From Antedon mediterranea (taxonomy: Eukaryota > Echinodermata > Crinoidea > Comatulida > Antedonidae): DNA of 64,000 bases. A model generated the notes under the pieces. That model did not search any database. It saw only the letters and a list, made by a program, of their open reading frames with translations, and was not told where the DNA came from. This document shows, piece after piece, positions 34,229 to 43,700 of the stretch (position 1 is its first letter; the number at the start of each line of letters is the position of its first letter). The translations under genes and the position numbers were made by a program. The stretch is taken from NCBI RefSeq assembly GCF_964355755.1, contig NC_092674.1, positions 25,401,001-25,465,000 on the forward strand. Direction: 5' to 3'.

Positions 34229-35333
34229 AATGTACCTCGTAAAGATAATGTATTAAAGATAGTCCCTCAAATAACATGAACAATTAAGATTAAAAAAGGC
34301 TTTGAATAGGCCATTTCGCAGTTTTAATAAAGAGGAAAAATAAAAAACTTAAAAAAACAACTTTTTCAACAATTAAATTCAACCAAAAATCTACTGACTT
34401 CCAGTCAATTTGAATATTTAAACATTTACCAGCTCATGTCGGTTGGTTGGTCGGTCGGTAAACACTAACTTGAGCACGCGACTGCAGCCATGTATATGGA
34501 ATTGTTTGCTTTAAATTATTGATTTTTCAGGTAAATCTTTTTTTTTTCTATCCAATTTTTGGTCAAAGTGACTACTTCTAGAACCTTTACATCGATTGTT
34601 GACAAAGTTAATTTATTTTTAAATGATAACTAGGGTGACATTAGTTCAGACTGACTAACTTAAAAGGCAAGCAAAGCGTTTGCGAAACATAGTAGAGAAT
34701 ACTCTATTTGTACTTATTTATTTTCTGTTATTAGATCAAGAAAATAATTGTTTAGACACTTTTCTGAAAATTAAAGATAACATTTTTATAATTTAGTGAA
34801 AGATAGTGAAAATCTGTCAAGTTTGTGAATAATAATTCAAAATACAATGTTTATTTACTCTCAAAAGCAATGTGCAGGAAAAGAAAATAAAGGAAATAAG
34901 ATAGTAATGTTCTAAATCACATAAATGCAAACTTACATTTGGCGCCGAAAAAGAAGTTCCAGGTCAATCCGCCATTTTTCACTTTGGCCTTTATAATAAT
35001 TATAATTTGAAATATATAATTATTAGTTTAGAAAACTGGTCAGGGAGATAGGAAGATATCAAAATATTCAATTATATATTTTTAAGAAAATAAGCATATA
35101 ATACGTCGAAAATTAGACAGACTTACATAAGCAAATGTCAGTAATTGGCAAACTTAGAGTTTGGCAAGAAAAGTATAGACTAAGTCTTACGCAAGCAAAC
35201 GTCTAAGTGTGCGAACAACTAAAGTTTCCTACTGTAGACTAGGCTTAAGACTATGTGGCCTTACCGATATCTTTGCTTCCGTTAGCAAAATCAGACAACA
35301 GACTAAAACGACAGTACATTTTAAGATCTTCAT
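21468..35333 (-). CDS. Secreted multi-lectin: 6 F-lectin, 1 rhamnose-binding lectin, 2 unclassified 158-aa domains
   Basis: I assembled about 33 exons on the minus strand from consensus splice sites. Exon 1 is 35265-35333, exon 2 34937-34988, exon 3 33999-34064, followed by linker micro-exons, F-lectin units of three exons each, two 474-base exons, one 282-base exon, and a terminal exon with TAG at 21468-21470. The total is 4512 bases, exactly 1504 codons, with no internal stop in the exons checked. Exon 1 ends in phase 0 and every later junction is phase 1, so all modules are symmetric and interchangeable. Exon 1 encodes a signal peptide (MKILKCTVVLVCCLILLTEA). No transmembrane segment or GPI signal was seen, so secretion is likely. 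Exons 1-2 are homologous to those of the C4-like genes, so the gene is a chimera. Some modules may be alternatively spliced. The product should bind glycans multivalently; this is inferred from the families. Confidence 0.8.
22416..22463 (-). pseudogene. Remnant of a third 158-aa domain exon
   Basis: The last 48 bases of the 474-base exon (ending KREYSIKAQV) and its donor (G|GTAGAA) are preserved, joined directly to the sequence that normally lies upstream of the acceptor (TTTCGATTGTTGATT). The acceptor and about 430 exon bases are deleted. It would therefore be skipped, joining unit 5 to unit 6. Confidence 0.8.
22560..22900 (-). repeat. Intronic duplicated spacer with defective linker exon
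   Basis: The same spacer recurs after each block (22640, 24145, 26205, 27365, 28780, 30295 and 31960). It carries the 3' half of a linker micro-exon (TCTAGTAGGCCTACAG|GTAAA or variants) whose acceptor half is replaced by a shared unrelated sequence (CATGAAAATGTCC). Because all share that junction, the defect predates the block duplications. Confidence 0.65.
23056..23829 (-). CDS. F-lectin domain, unit 5 in protein order
   Basis: Exons 23698-23829, 23447-23536 and 23056-23277. Carries DGKFGEKTC in place of DGNFGKKTC, and ends VELFTDR instead of VELYTDR. Fucose motif intact. Confidence 0.85.
24008..24055 (-). CDS. Linker micro-exon
   Basis: 48 bases, phase 1-1, encoding GGEIITEEITPSSRPT, between F-lectin units 4 and 5. 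A defective copy lies at about 24147. Confidence 0.7.
24569..25338 (-). CDS. F-lectin domain, unit 4 in protein order
   Basis: Exons 25207-25338, 24957-25046 and 24569-24790. The domain begins VNARVTEFVEAKQ; its first exon has the intron type shared with unit 6 (GAATTG-AATTGTAG acceptor) rather than that of units 1-3 and 5. Fucose motif intact. Confidence 0.85.
25538..26011 (-). CDS. Unclassified 158-aa domain, second copy
   Basis: 474-base exon, phase 1-1, donor G|GTAGAA. Differs from the first copy by only a few residues (for example HTKL for HTQL, NSKF for NLKF), so the duplication is recent or subject to gene conversion. Its flanking introns are also duplicated. Confidence 0.75.
27045..27326 (-). 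CDS. SUEL-type rhamnose-binding lectin domain
   Basis: A single 282-base exon, phase 1-1 (acceptor TTTGTAG, donor C|GTAAGC), 94 codons. It has the family's Cys spacing and both signature regions: the YYGFYGR near the N-terminus (YGR motif) and ASNSVFGDPCRGTHKY near the C-terminus (DPC/KY motif). Eight Cys are visible, as expected for four disulfides. Known members bind L-rhamnose or galactose. It sits between the two copies of the 158-aa domain. Confidence 0.9.
27735..28045. repeat. Dispersed repeat ending in AACAAACAAAC
   Basis: Two tandem related halves contain CCGGTACAATTG and CATTT-GATACCCCAT, then an AACAAACAAACAAAC tail. It resembles the 3' tail of a non-LTR element or SINE. It lies in the intron between the first 158-aa domain exon and the rhamnose-binding exon. 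Confidence 0.5.
28115..28588 (-). CDS. Unclassified 158-aa domain, first copy
   Basis: A single 474-base exon, phase 1-1 (acceptor TTACAG, donor G|GTGAGA), encodes a Cys-poor, Gly/Ser/Val-rich, probably all-beta domain. Key segments are DYCSAGWQVKNRGG, SNGWTMVALDQMFSCSG, VTSWSYQGKTKSAFKAIVFR, SGDMIGWSFGTGVLTYNYGG and GKREYSIKAQV. Only two Cys are present, close to the N-terminal third. I do not recognise a named family. The alternation of aromatic and Gly residues suggests a jelly-roll or lectin-like fold, but that is a guess. It is about 97% identical to the copy at 25538-26011. Confidence 0.75.
29198..29969 (-). CDS. F-lectin domain, unit 3 in protein order
   Basis: Exons 29838-29969, 29586-29675 and 29198-29419. 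Fucose motif intact. This unit has Ala in place of Ser in the segment before DKGNDQCGAT (TGGGCA codon context on the plus strand near 29349), otherwise nearly identical to the other units. The next exon downstream is the 158-aa domain. Confidence 0.85.
30149..30196 (-). CDS. Linker micro-exon
   Basis: 48 bases, phase 1-1, encoding GGEIITEEMTPSSRPT, between F-lectin units 2 and 3. A defective copy follows at about 30299. Confidence 0.7.
30719..31484 (-). CDS. F-lectin domain, unit 2 in protein order
   Basis: Exons 31353-31484, 31107-31196 and 30719-30940. Same 148-codon structure as unit 1, with H-X26-R-E-D-C-C-G-N-R intact. The last exon ends in phase 1 at A|GTAAGA. If it were not spliced the frame would stop after Ser-Lys-Asn-Val, so an early-terminating isoform is possible at every F-lectin unit that has this donor. 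Confidence 0.85.
31663..31860 (-). CDS. Two linker micro-exons
   Basis: 31813-31860 and 31663-31710, both 48 bases, phase 1-1, encoding GGEIITEEITPSSRPT-type (second with variant I-S-T-E-E-M). They lie between F-lectin units 1 and 2. A further defective copy near 31966 has lost its acceptor half. Confidence 0.7.
32386..33157 (-). CDS. F-lectin (FTP) domain, unit 1 in protein order
   Basis: Three exons: 33026-33157 (132), 32774-32863 (90) and 32386-32607 (222), together 148 codons, all phase 1. The domain runs from VKVTKFVEAKQSS through AVAGKAIDGKTDGNF, CTHTQ, NPWWYVDLG, a DCCGNR turn and YLPRREFLTLCEVEL. The fucose-site signature of F-type lectins, H-X(24-26)-R-X-D-X(4)-R/K, is present: the second residue of THT is the His, 26 residues separate it from Arg, and R-G-D-C-C-G-N-R completes the motif. 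Fucose binding with Ca2+-stabilised fold is expected from the family. Confidence 0.85.
33336..33830 (-). CDS. Array of four 48-bp linker micro-exons
   Basis: Exons 33783-33830, 33634-33681, 33486-33533 and 33336-33383 are each exactly 48 bases, phase 1-1, with acceptor TTTAAAG or TTTATAG and donor GTAAAA. Three encode GGEIITEE[IM]TPSSRPT and the first a variant (GERMTEKITPFSKPT). The repeat period is 148-150 bp, so exon and intron were duplicated together. The products would be 16-aa Thr/Ser/Pro linkers suitable for O-glycosylation. Other intact copies lie at 31813-31860, 31663-31710, 30149-30196 and 24008-24055. Confidence 0.75.
33906..33990 (-). repeat. Fragment of repeat family X in the multi-lectin intron
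   Basis: Inverted relative to 18800 and 56405; shares the CAATCGTCCAATCAAATGACAG region. It ends 8 bases from the donor of exon 3. Confidence 0.6.
33999..34064 (-). CDS. Multi-lectin exon 3: truncated F-lectin start plus linker
   Basis: 66 bases, phase 1-1, acceptor AATTTCAG and donor GTAAGT. It encodes AHFLEAKQNC then TKNVGETTTPS. The first half matches the start of the F-lectin exon 1 (VTKFVEAKQSS), so it looks like an F-lectin exon cut short and turned into a linker. An inverted fragment of repeat family X (33906-33990) lies only 8 bases from its donor. Confidence 0.7.
34173..34225. repeat. (AT)n microsatellite
   Basis: About 26 uninterrupted AT repeats in intron 2 of the multi-lectin gene. 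Confidence 0.95.
34937..34988 (-). CDS. Multi-lectin exon 2: GG-WNFFFG module
   Basis: 52 bases, phase 0 to phase 1, encoding AKVKNGGLTWNFFFGAK. The same 52-base exon (61 bases in one gene) occurs as exon 2 in every C4-like gene here: 12333, 42684, 51133 and 57184. The invariant part is W-N-[FL]-[FL]-F-[GD]. I recognise no named domain. Confidence 0.8.
35265..35333 (-). CDS. Multi-lectin exon 1: signal peptide
   Basis: Encodes 23 residues, hydrophobic from position 6 to 17, ending TEAKIS before a GTAAGG donor in phase 0. It is closely similar to exon 1 at 44253-44321 (same length, CCLILLTEAK shared) and to 13716-13778, which marks common ancestry with the C4-like genes. Confidence 0.8.
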
Positions 35334-35409
35334 TTTCATTAGTAGTTTTCAGTACATCTTCAAACGAATGAATTTGATGGAATGTGAATGTACAACCGAT
35401 CCTGTTTTG

Positions 35410-35417
35410 TTATATAT
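35410..35417 (-). promoter_or_regulatory. TATA box of the multi-lectin gene
   Basis: TATATATA about 80 bases upstream of the ATG at 35333, similar in placement to those upstream of 288 and 13778. Confidence 0.4.
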
Positions 35418-35419
35418 AC

Positions 35420-36544
35420 TGTACCAGTAACTTTCTAACAGATGTGGAGTATTATTTTACGTTATATTATTTTCATTTTATTACTGTTTATATGGCAAAA
35501 TAATCAAAATTAGATTTCTTATTATATTGCAAACCAATGTAATGTCTGTATTTTGTATTTGTTTTTAGTTTTATTATTTAATTTATTTTTATAATGCCTA
35601 AATTAAATGCACGTGTACCGTTCCAATAATTGTAAAGTTTTTTTTAATGAATTTACAGTACATATTTTGTACATAAGTGCTATAAAAAAAACAAATAAAT
35701 ATGAAAAATATATATAAATATAAATATTAGTATTGATACAGATGGTTCTAGACAATAAAACTCAAGAATTAATTCTTATTTTACGATTTTTTTTATTAGT
35801 TTATATTGCGTTATAGAGCGCATAGTATAAACATTATTTAATAATAATTTTGTGTTGATTTGATGTGGAAAATATGATAATTATGTATTATAAAATATTT
35901 TATAGGGCCTATGTATATATAAATTCACAACGAAAAAAAAAACAGTATGGTTCTTTGTGTTTAAAATAAAATTAAAAACTTCAAACGTATGAGAGTAAAT
36001 GCCGCTAGACAATTCCATAAGTTATTATTAAGTTATATTTATTATTATTATTTTAATAAAGATTTGCTTAAATCTATTACTAGTACATTCGCATTTTATT
36101 TATATATGATATTAAAATGCGATAATTGTTAAAATTTCTAGTGTTGAAATCCAAAGTTTAAAATTTTCAATTGTTATGATAAACAAACAAGCAAAGCAAA
36201 CATCAAAATACAGAAAATGTTATATTATTAAATTCAATTAATTTAATTATTAATAAGTATTAAATGTGTACTCGTGTGGGTCGACTAGTACATTTGAATT
36301 GTATTTATGTAGGTTTACTGTTTATTATGATTATTTGTTTAATGTTGTCATATTGGTGAGCCGAAGACCCGACATCACAAAGTTACGTAACCCAGCCGTG
36401 ACCATCTTAAACTCTTCGTGTAGATTATTGATAGGTCAGAGTTGGTTCGCTTCCTTGATCTGTAAACTCTGTATGTTCGAATAGATATGTCAGTATTCGA
36501 TATTGGGGAAAAACCGATGTAGAAACAGGCGAGTCATTCGTAAC
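35420..36544. other. AT-rich spacer upstream of the multi-lectin gene
   Basis: No gene seen. 35620-35830 is related to 44580-44720, 44870-45010 and 47450-47600 (CCAATGGAAAATTATATAG and TTGATACAG-GGCTCTAGA motifs), that is, to the upstream flank of the C4-like gene at 44321. This extends the homology of the two genes past exon 1. Confidence 0.5.
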
Positions 36545-36547
36545 ATA

Positions 36548-36775
36548 AAGCGTGGTTTCCACTAGAACGCAACGAACGTAACGCAGTGACATGACGTATC
36601 GACGCAAAGTGTTGTATTGCGTAATCAAACGTGGGAACCGACGCCGATGCAACAGTGCTGCAAACATCACAGGTTTGATTTCACACAGACGGGGGAAAAC
36701 ACAATTATTGGAAGGGAATTTTCTTACGTTGCGTAGGTTACGTTACGTTACGTCGCTAGTGGAAACCAATCTTTC
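36548..36775. mobile_element. AGCGTGGTTTCCACTAG MITE
   Basis: Left end AGCGTGGTTTCCACTAG after TAA; right end CTAGTGGAAACCA. The interior has the GCAACGTAACG motifs of the 15096-15306 family. Slightly degraded. Confidence 0.65.
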
Positions 36776-36794
36776 CACCAATAAACCAATAACA

Positions 36795-37607
36795 TTGTCT
36801 GGGCCAACACTTACCCTTCAAACATCATTAAACTCTCTATCCTACAAAAAAAAGCTATCAGGACTATATCTGGCGCTCATCCACTGTCACATTCCTCCCA
36901 CTTATTCTCCAAACTCAATCTTCTCAAACTCTCGGACATTAACCTATCCCAGCAAGGTGTCTTTGTTTTTTGGCCACTCACTCACTTCTCCCTTGCCATC
37001 TAAACGGCCTTTTCGCTCCTAATAATACCGTTCATAAATATTATACTAGAACAAGAAATAACATATATATCCCTAACCATAACACCAATTATTTTCAACA
37101 TAGCATTAGATATTCTGGACCTCTATTGTTTAACAATTTACCCCCCTCAATTTCCTGTGCTGCCAACCGCTATTCATTTAATAATAACATAAAAAATTAC
37201 CTTTTGTCTCATTACTGATCGATATGATTGATATGGTCGTTTTTTCCATGTTCCGTGACTTGCTATCTTTATTATTCAATTGTCATCATATTCGCTATAT
37301 GCCATGCAGCTGTACTTTTTTCTGTTCTTTTTTTATTTTTTATTCCAACTTTTATCTACTGGTTTTATATATATTTTGTATTTCTTTATTGTCTAATTAA
37401 TTTATTTTCTTTATTTATATATTTTTTTTTTTTTTTTTTCTTCTCTTATTTAAATATTTTGTAAAGGCAATCCCGTCACAAGATTGTAATCTTTTTGGGA
37501 TTTGCCTTCGTCCATTTTCTTGTTTTATCACTTGCCATTTTGTTTTTGTTACTTTTGTCTTTTGGACGTGAATAAATGTTCCTTGAATTGAATTGAATTG
37601 AATTGAA
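36795..37607 (+). mobile_element. LINE 3' fragment ending in (GAATT)n
   Basis: Frame pieces read NIIKLSILQKKAIRTISGAH and then, after a frameshift, YYTRTRNNIYIPNHNT and SGPLLFNNLPPSI, the usual C-terminal signature of CR1/L2-type LINEs. The 3' UTR ends in a (TTGAA)n microsatellite at about 37588-37607. 5'-truncated, frame broken. Confidence 0.7.
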
Positions 37608-37675
37608 TCTTTAGAAAATAATTCGAATGGTTTTTTTTTTATCTTTTGTGGTATTCCCACCATCTTTATAATTCT

Positions 37676-37795
37676 CAAAATAGCCCTATATCAGGGGGAT
37701 TACCTTCATCTGATAGGACAGTAAATTCATTTACTATTGGTAATCCTTGGCCACCTAGCCTAAAGACATTAAATAAAATAAAATAAACAATAACT
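37676..37795 (+). mobile_element. 3' part of a tRNA-derived SINE
   Basis: Matches the 3' tail of the full SINE at 60960-61315 (GGTAATCCTTGGCCAC and CTAAAGACAT shared), ending in A-rich AATAAAATAAAATAAAC. The tRNA head is missing. Confidence 0.65.
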
Positions 37796-37848
37796 GGAAG
37801 TGGCTTACGAAATGTGAAAAATGACGGTAATTTTTTTAAGCTTTAAGC

Positions 37849-38010
37849 GTGGTTCCCATGCCCACTAGAGCGCAACGTAACGTAACGACGGCGTGGCGTA
37901 ACAGTGCTGCAAACATCGCTACGGGAAATCAAATCAGTTTGATTTCACGCAACAACGCAATTCAAAAGAAACTGCGAAAACATAGTACTGCACGTGCGTG
38001 CCTACCGCAG
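37849..38010. mobile_element. Degraded AGCGTGG MITE fragment
   Basis: AGCGTGGTTCCC after TTA, with ACGTAACGTAACG and the GTGCTGCAAACATCGC block of the 15096-15306 family. The right terminus is missing. Confidence 0.5.
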
Positions 38011-38018
38011 TGTTCTTA

Positions 38019-38536
38019 TTCTTATTCTTATTCTTTTATTGCCAAATATAAAATACATGAAAAACACGACATACAAAAAAATAACAAACAATAGAACCAA
38101 CTGACCAACTGAGTGAGCTGGCATGGGACACAAAAGCGAACCTAATCACTATGACTTAAAGCCTGTGTTCCCCACTCACCCAGTTTCACAAGCAATGATT
38201 ATACCATCTTAAAATATAATATATCAAAATTCCAAAGCTAAGTTTAGATCATAAAATAAAATATATATATAAAAAGCATTTTAAATTATATACATAGGCC
38301 TAATTATTATCGGAGAACAAATTTATTTTAAGTTTAGCAAGGAATGTAGGGAAATAATCCAATAGCAGGGAATCTTTCACTTCATCATGGATGTCTTCCC
38401 ACAGTCGCGGGAAGACATGGATAACTGAGCGATGCAAACAGTTGGTCCGTGTATACAAATGCTTGAAACTTAAGGTTTCTTGACGTCGAGTATTGATTTT
38501 TATGTCCTGTAGGCGAGTCTGTTGTATCCCGGACAT
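38019..38536 (-). mobile_element. LINE 3' fragment ending in (GAATAA)n
   Basis: Minus-strand frame 38300-38536 reads RTNCLHRSVIHVFPRLWEDI and LLLDYFPTFLAKLKINLF, a LINE post-RT C-terminus. The 3' UTR runs down to a (TTATTC)n tract at about 38019-38039. Confidence 0.6.
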
Positions 38537-38547
38537 CTACTCAACCT

Positions 38548-39500
38548 ATGTCAATCTGCGACTATGAAGAGGCCGACTCCAGGATGTGCATTCACATTGA
38601 TGATGCCTTAAAGAAAGGTAGCAGGGTTATTTTGGTGCGTACAGTTGATACTGATGTCATTTTTATCCTGGTTGGTATTTTCTGCAATATAATAGCATGT
38701 TATCCTGGTACGTGTATCTGGGTCGCATTTTTAAATATAAATACCATCTGCCATAACCTAGGAGAGGATAAGTCAAGAGGGCTGCCAGTTTTTCATGCAT
38801 TTACTGGGTCCGATACTACATCCCAGTTCTTCGGAAAAGCAAAACACTCTGCATGGGAGACGTGGAACTCATTTCCAGCAGTCACAGAAGCCTTTCTTTT
38901 CATGGCACATCACCCTTTCAAATCTCTAGGAGTCAACTCATCTCAATTCCAGTTGCTAGAGGAGTTTACATGTCATCTATACGACAAGACAAGTACTTTA
39001 AGAAGTGTTACTAAGCTAAGACAAGATCTTTTTTCAAGAAAGGCACGGACAATGGACATTCCTCCTACACAGGTAAGGGGAGCTTCCATATAATTGTCAA
39101 TTGTGGTTTAATAATTTATTATCAGGTTCATTTTTTTCTTTCATTAAAAGGTAACACCAATCTTTAAATTGTTTATTGTAGGATGCACTTTTAGAGCATT
39201 CCAACAGATCATCCATACCAAGCAAGCATTTGGACCACCAGTCTACAGCCACAGCAGAATGCTCCATCACCAGAAGACTTTGGTTGGACTAAAACTGGCA
39301 CTACATGGACACCAGTCTGGACCATATATACTACCTGAAGCATACAAGGCATGTGGGGAATTGCTGAAAAGTGTGGCTGCAAAAAGTTGCCTTTTTGCTC
39401 AGGGAACTGTAAGGGCCGTTCAGCAGGTCTTTCTTGCAGTGGTCTTTGTTACCCATGCCGTGGAACTTGTTTGTCATCGATCAACTCCGTACCATTATAA
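38548..39500 (+). pseudogene. Fragment of a transposon-associated protein of unknown function, frame broken
   Basis: The first exon, 38548-39072, encodes EEADSRMCIHIDDALKKGS, VRTVDTDVIFILVGIF, GLPVFHAFTGSDTTSQFFGK, W-E-T-W and TSTLRSVTKLRQDLF, ending MDIPPTQ in phase 0 at GTAAGG. A short intron (39073-39181) with a TTTATTGTAG acceptor follows. The next segment opens with DALLEHS but then needs several frame changes to read FGWTKTGTTWTPVWT and a Cys-rich tail (KCGCKKLPFCSGNCKG, CSGLCYPCRGTC). This family is widespread in cnidarians, echinoderms and fish as multi-copy uncharacterised proteins, probably mobile-element borne. No 5' part is visible here. Confidence 0.7.
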
Positions 39501-40745
39501 GTGTTTGTTTCCAGATAAATAATTTCATAAAAGTAAAGTTGATAATCACCTCCATGTATTGTTATGGATGCTAACGCCATAATTGTCAGTCAAATGGTCT
39601 TTTGTCTGTTTACTTACTCCAGTGATTATTGAGCCAAGTTTGATACAGTATATGTTTTATATACTTTTTTTCAGTGGTTCCTAATATTATGTTAAAGGAA
39701 AGTAACTGGTACAGGATAAATATATATTAGTAGTTCTATTACAAAAATGAATGTTGTTGTTCTTATAACTACAATGTTCATAACATAGCACAATATTGGC
39801 GCGTTTTGATTGAAATCCCCTTCAATATGACAGAAAATTACATTATTTGACCTATATATTCCGTTTGAAGAGAAATCATATATTTTGTATATGTGTATTG
39901 CAATGTACATGTCATGAGTTTTAATTTGATACCAAACTTGGTATGTATAGGCCTATACAGTACAAAGATTTAAGTTGTCACTTAATTACGTAATACTAAA
40001 AAAAGGGCGTGGTCTAAATGACGTCGTTAAATTGTTCCGATTTTTGGGCACCCCTTCTAGGATTGTTAGATATACCCTAAAGATAGTTTGTGCCAAATTT
40101 GGTGCTTTTGTCACAAAGTGCACTAAAAAAGTGATAAGTTACCCTGCTATTTTCGTCACGTCTTAAAATGTAAGTATAACACTCGTGTTTTTAGAGAAAC
40201 TGTATTTATTATGTCCTGTACTATATATTGATTCAGGGTTTCGTGAAGTTTACCAGAAGTAAAGTGATACTGGAATGTATACGGCATATCGGTTCTCACA
40301 TTGCTTGTTCAACTAGGAAACGCAGCGTATGTAATTTTCATTTTAAAAATAACAAAGATTTATGGAAAGCGGAAAGTGCAATAAATGATTAATTGTTTTC
40401 TTTCGTAGTTGTTGTTAATAGCCATTCAATTTGATATTGTTTTTGTTATATATACTTATAATATGTATTTATTCTGAATATTGTATAAATAAAAGTATAT
40501 GTAATTAATTGTTTCTTGAAATTTGTATTGTTTTATTGTTCAAAACACATCAATAACTAACTCGTGAAGCCATTTGAGTTTTAACCTCTCTTTTTATTTC
40601 GCCAACTATACGCTAAAGTGTGTAACACAAAGCAATAGCGTCATCATCTACCATGAATAATTGATATCATTTGTTAAAGAAAATGTATCCAGTGAGTAGG
40701 CCTTTGTAGCCTCAAAATCAAAAACGAGATACCAGTAGTACCTCA

Positions 40746-43700
40746 TTATCTTGTGCATACAACGCATGGTAACTCACGGTTGTTTACATACGGCGGACAT
40801 TTGAGTGTACCGCATACTCCGACGGCAGGATAAAGCAAAAAGCCGTTATGGTTTGTAGCGGAATTATCTCTAGATTGGGGAGAGCCATCGACGCAAAGGA
40901 ATTCATGTGCGGCTTTATGATCAGTTTTACCACCCATTAATAGACCTTCGTATTCCTTTGTCCAGCCTCCAGGACATGTTCGTTTAGCTGGGATCATCAT
41001 ACTTGTTGATCTGCCTGTTGCCAGACATACTGCGCAAGATGGATCATTTTGATATAGGTGACCCCACGGAGCATATATTTCTCCCCCACTTGGCGCTGTT
41101 TGATACTCGGCCCCAAATACTTTAGCCCGGGCAGATCCTGTCGAAAACAACTGGTCATTGTAATCTGGCGAGGATGGCAAACACAGTGGGTTTGTACCAG
41201 CTCCAGAATTTGTATAGTGTCCGCCGCCAAGATATCCTTTAAAAAAATCAAAATGTTGAATGTTGCGCGGTCTGTTGCTTTTATTATAATTTTATATAGG
41301 CATAAATGCAATCATTGTAAGCCTATATTTAAATTTTATTATCATACATGTAAATATAATATAAATAATGTAGTTAATTATAATTATATTTCAAGTATAA
41401 GAAAAGGTTCATCTGTATGAATATAATAAGTAGAGAAAGACATATTAATATATTATTTATAGACAGTATTCTACTGTGTTAATTTTTTTTGTTTGTTTCA
41501 TATTGTGATCAATTATCGGATAGGTAAATAAGCCTGAACACGACCAATATCATTTTACTTACCAATATATACGACTTTTGAAGACTTTGGGCAGTCCTTC
41601 CGACCCCAATGATTATACACAACATTGGAACTTGCCAAAGTGATGCCTGATGAAAATTCTGTAAAAAAAAATTTAAAAAAAACAAAACAAAAAACACGTA
41701 TACTATTATTTGAATTTGATCAATCCCACTCGATGAGGTGATACTGTAAGGACGGACGCGAAACACAAGTAAATTAATCAATCACAATCGACAAGAAGAA
41801 ATTCGATTATACGAACTATCGTTTGTGGTTGGTCAATTTGTGTGCTTACGCGTTTCGTCCTTTTTATTCGAATCCCCTTCGTCATGATTTGGCAGTCCGC
41901 TGCAGGACATATCTCTCTTCTAAAGCTCTCCATCTGCTTCTATGTTTTGCAACCAGTTGTATTGAGGTTTGCCTATTTTCCTTTTCCCTATCATTGGTTG
42001 CCAAATTATAATTCTTCTTGTCCATCTATCTTCCTGGATTTTTGCAACGTGGCCTTCAAATCATCACTTTGTATCAATTGCTTGAAGCAGGGCTCTTGTT
42101 TTTTTATCTTTCTCTTATTTCTTTGCATGGTATCTTGTACATTATTGCTATACCAAGCATTCTCCATTCCGTAGCATACGGGGTAGATCTTAACTAATCC
42201 TTGTTTTTTCTCGGTTAGTCTCCGCGTTGCTGTCATTTTCCGTGCGAGAATAATTTTCGAACATTTTCTTTCTGAGGCACATTATTATATATTATAACCT
42301 ATTATTTGAATAGTTGCAAGGATGTCTTTGAATCTGCCAAACGCTCGGCATCCTGTTATAATTCTGTCTGTAATGTCTTTGGATTTCTTTGATAGGCTGA
42401 TAGGTTTGCTATAAGTTGTTAACTGTTTAAATGTTTGGATTTGTGTCAGAGTTGGTCATAAATTTGGTTTTCCCTTATAATTTTAAACTCAATTTCTTGC
42501 CTTATTCATTTATCCTTTTTAATTGATCTTTGTCCCACGCTTGAAAGAGTATGAACCTAATTTCATTAGACTATAATTTTGAAGATAGTGAAACTATTAT
42601 TGTAGTCTATTAAGATATCTCAAATAAAAAGAAATAGTACTGCTCTTACTAAATTAATCATCAGAAGATAAGGTTAAGCCTACCTTTGCCGCCGAAAAAG
42701 AAATTCCAGATTACTCCACTCTTGTCCTCAGTGGCCTTTATAATAATTAATATAAAATATATAATATTTACTTTAGGCTGATGTTGACGTATTAAAGTGT
42801 AAAATGAAATAAATACTTTTAACACATATAATTTATTTATTGCGGTATATACAAATAATAAATAAATTACAAAGCAATAGCTACGAGCTAAGCATGTAAG
42901 TTGTAAGTGTATGAAGATCATGATGGACACATTTCAACAATGCAAAAATTCAAATGCACAAAAATGCGGCTTATATTGATTATAATGAACTATTTAATGT
43001 TGTATTATATTTGTTATTTTATTCTTAAAGAAAAACAGCAATGAACACCGCCACAGGTTGGATATACAACAAAACAAGGCCATATACATGGCTGCAGTCG
43101 CGTGTTCAAGTTAGTGTTTATGACCGACCGACCAACCGACCGACCGATATAGTGAGCTGTAGAGTCGCGTTGCACACGCGACTAAAAATAACTTAAACAG
43201 TCACATTTGTCACAACATCTATATAAATCAGCATGTCATTGTCGATTAAGTGGTAGCGGCAATACATTTTTAATCTGATATTCAAAATTAAGTAGACTAT
43301 ATAAATTTATTGAATAATTTAGGAAAGATGCTTGCTACTATAAACTATGCTTAATTTAGAGTTAACTTAAACTTAGAGTTTGCTAGAGATTCCGAACTAA
43401 AGTTTGCTAGTGTAGACACATTACACTCACGGTTTGTAAACCTCGAGAATTGACAAACTTAGAGTTTATTAGAGTTTCTGAACTAAAGTTTGCTACTGAG
43501 ACAAGTTTACACTCACAGTAGTTAAACCTCGGGAATTGGCAAACTGAAAGTTTGCTAGAGATTCTGAACTAAAGTTTGCTAGTGTAGACAAGTTTACACT
43601 CACAGTTTGTAAACCTCGGGAATTGGCAAACTTAGAGTTTGCTAGAGATTCCGAACTAAAGTTTGCTAGTGTAGACAATTTTGAACTCACAGTAGTAAAC

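Noticed and set aside
36591-37218. 143-aa and 82-aa ORFs as host genes
   Set aside because: They combine a MITE end with a frameshifted LINE C-terminus.
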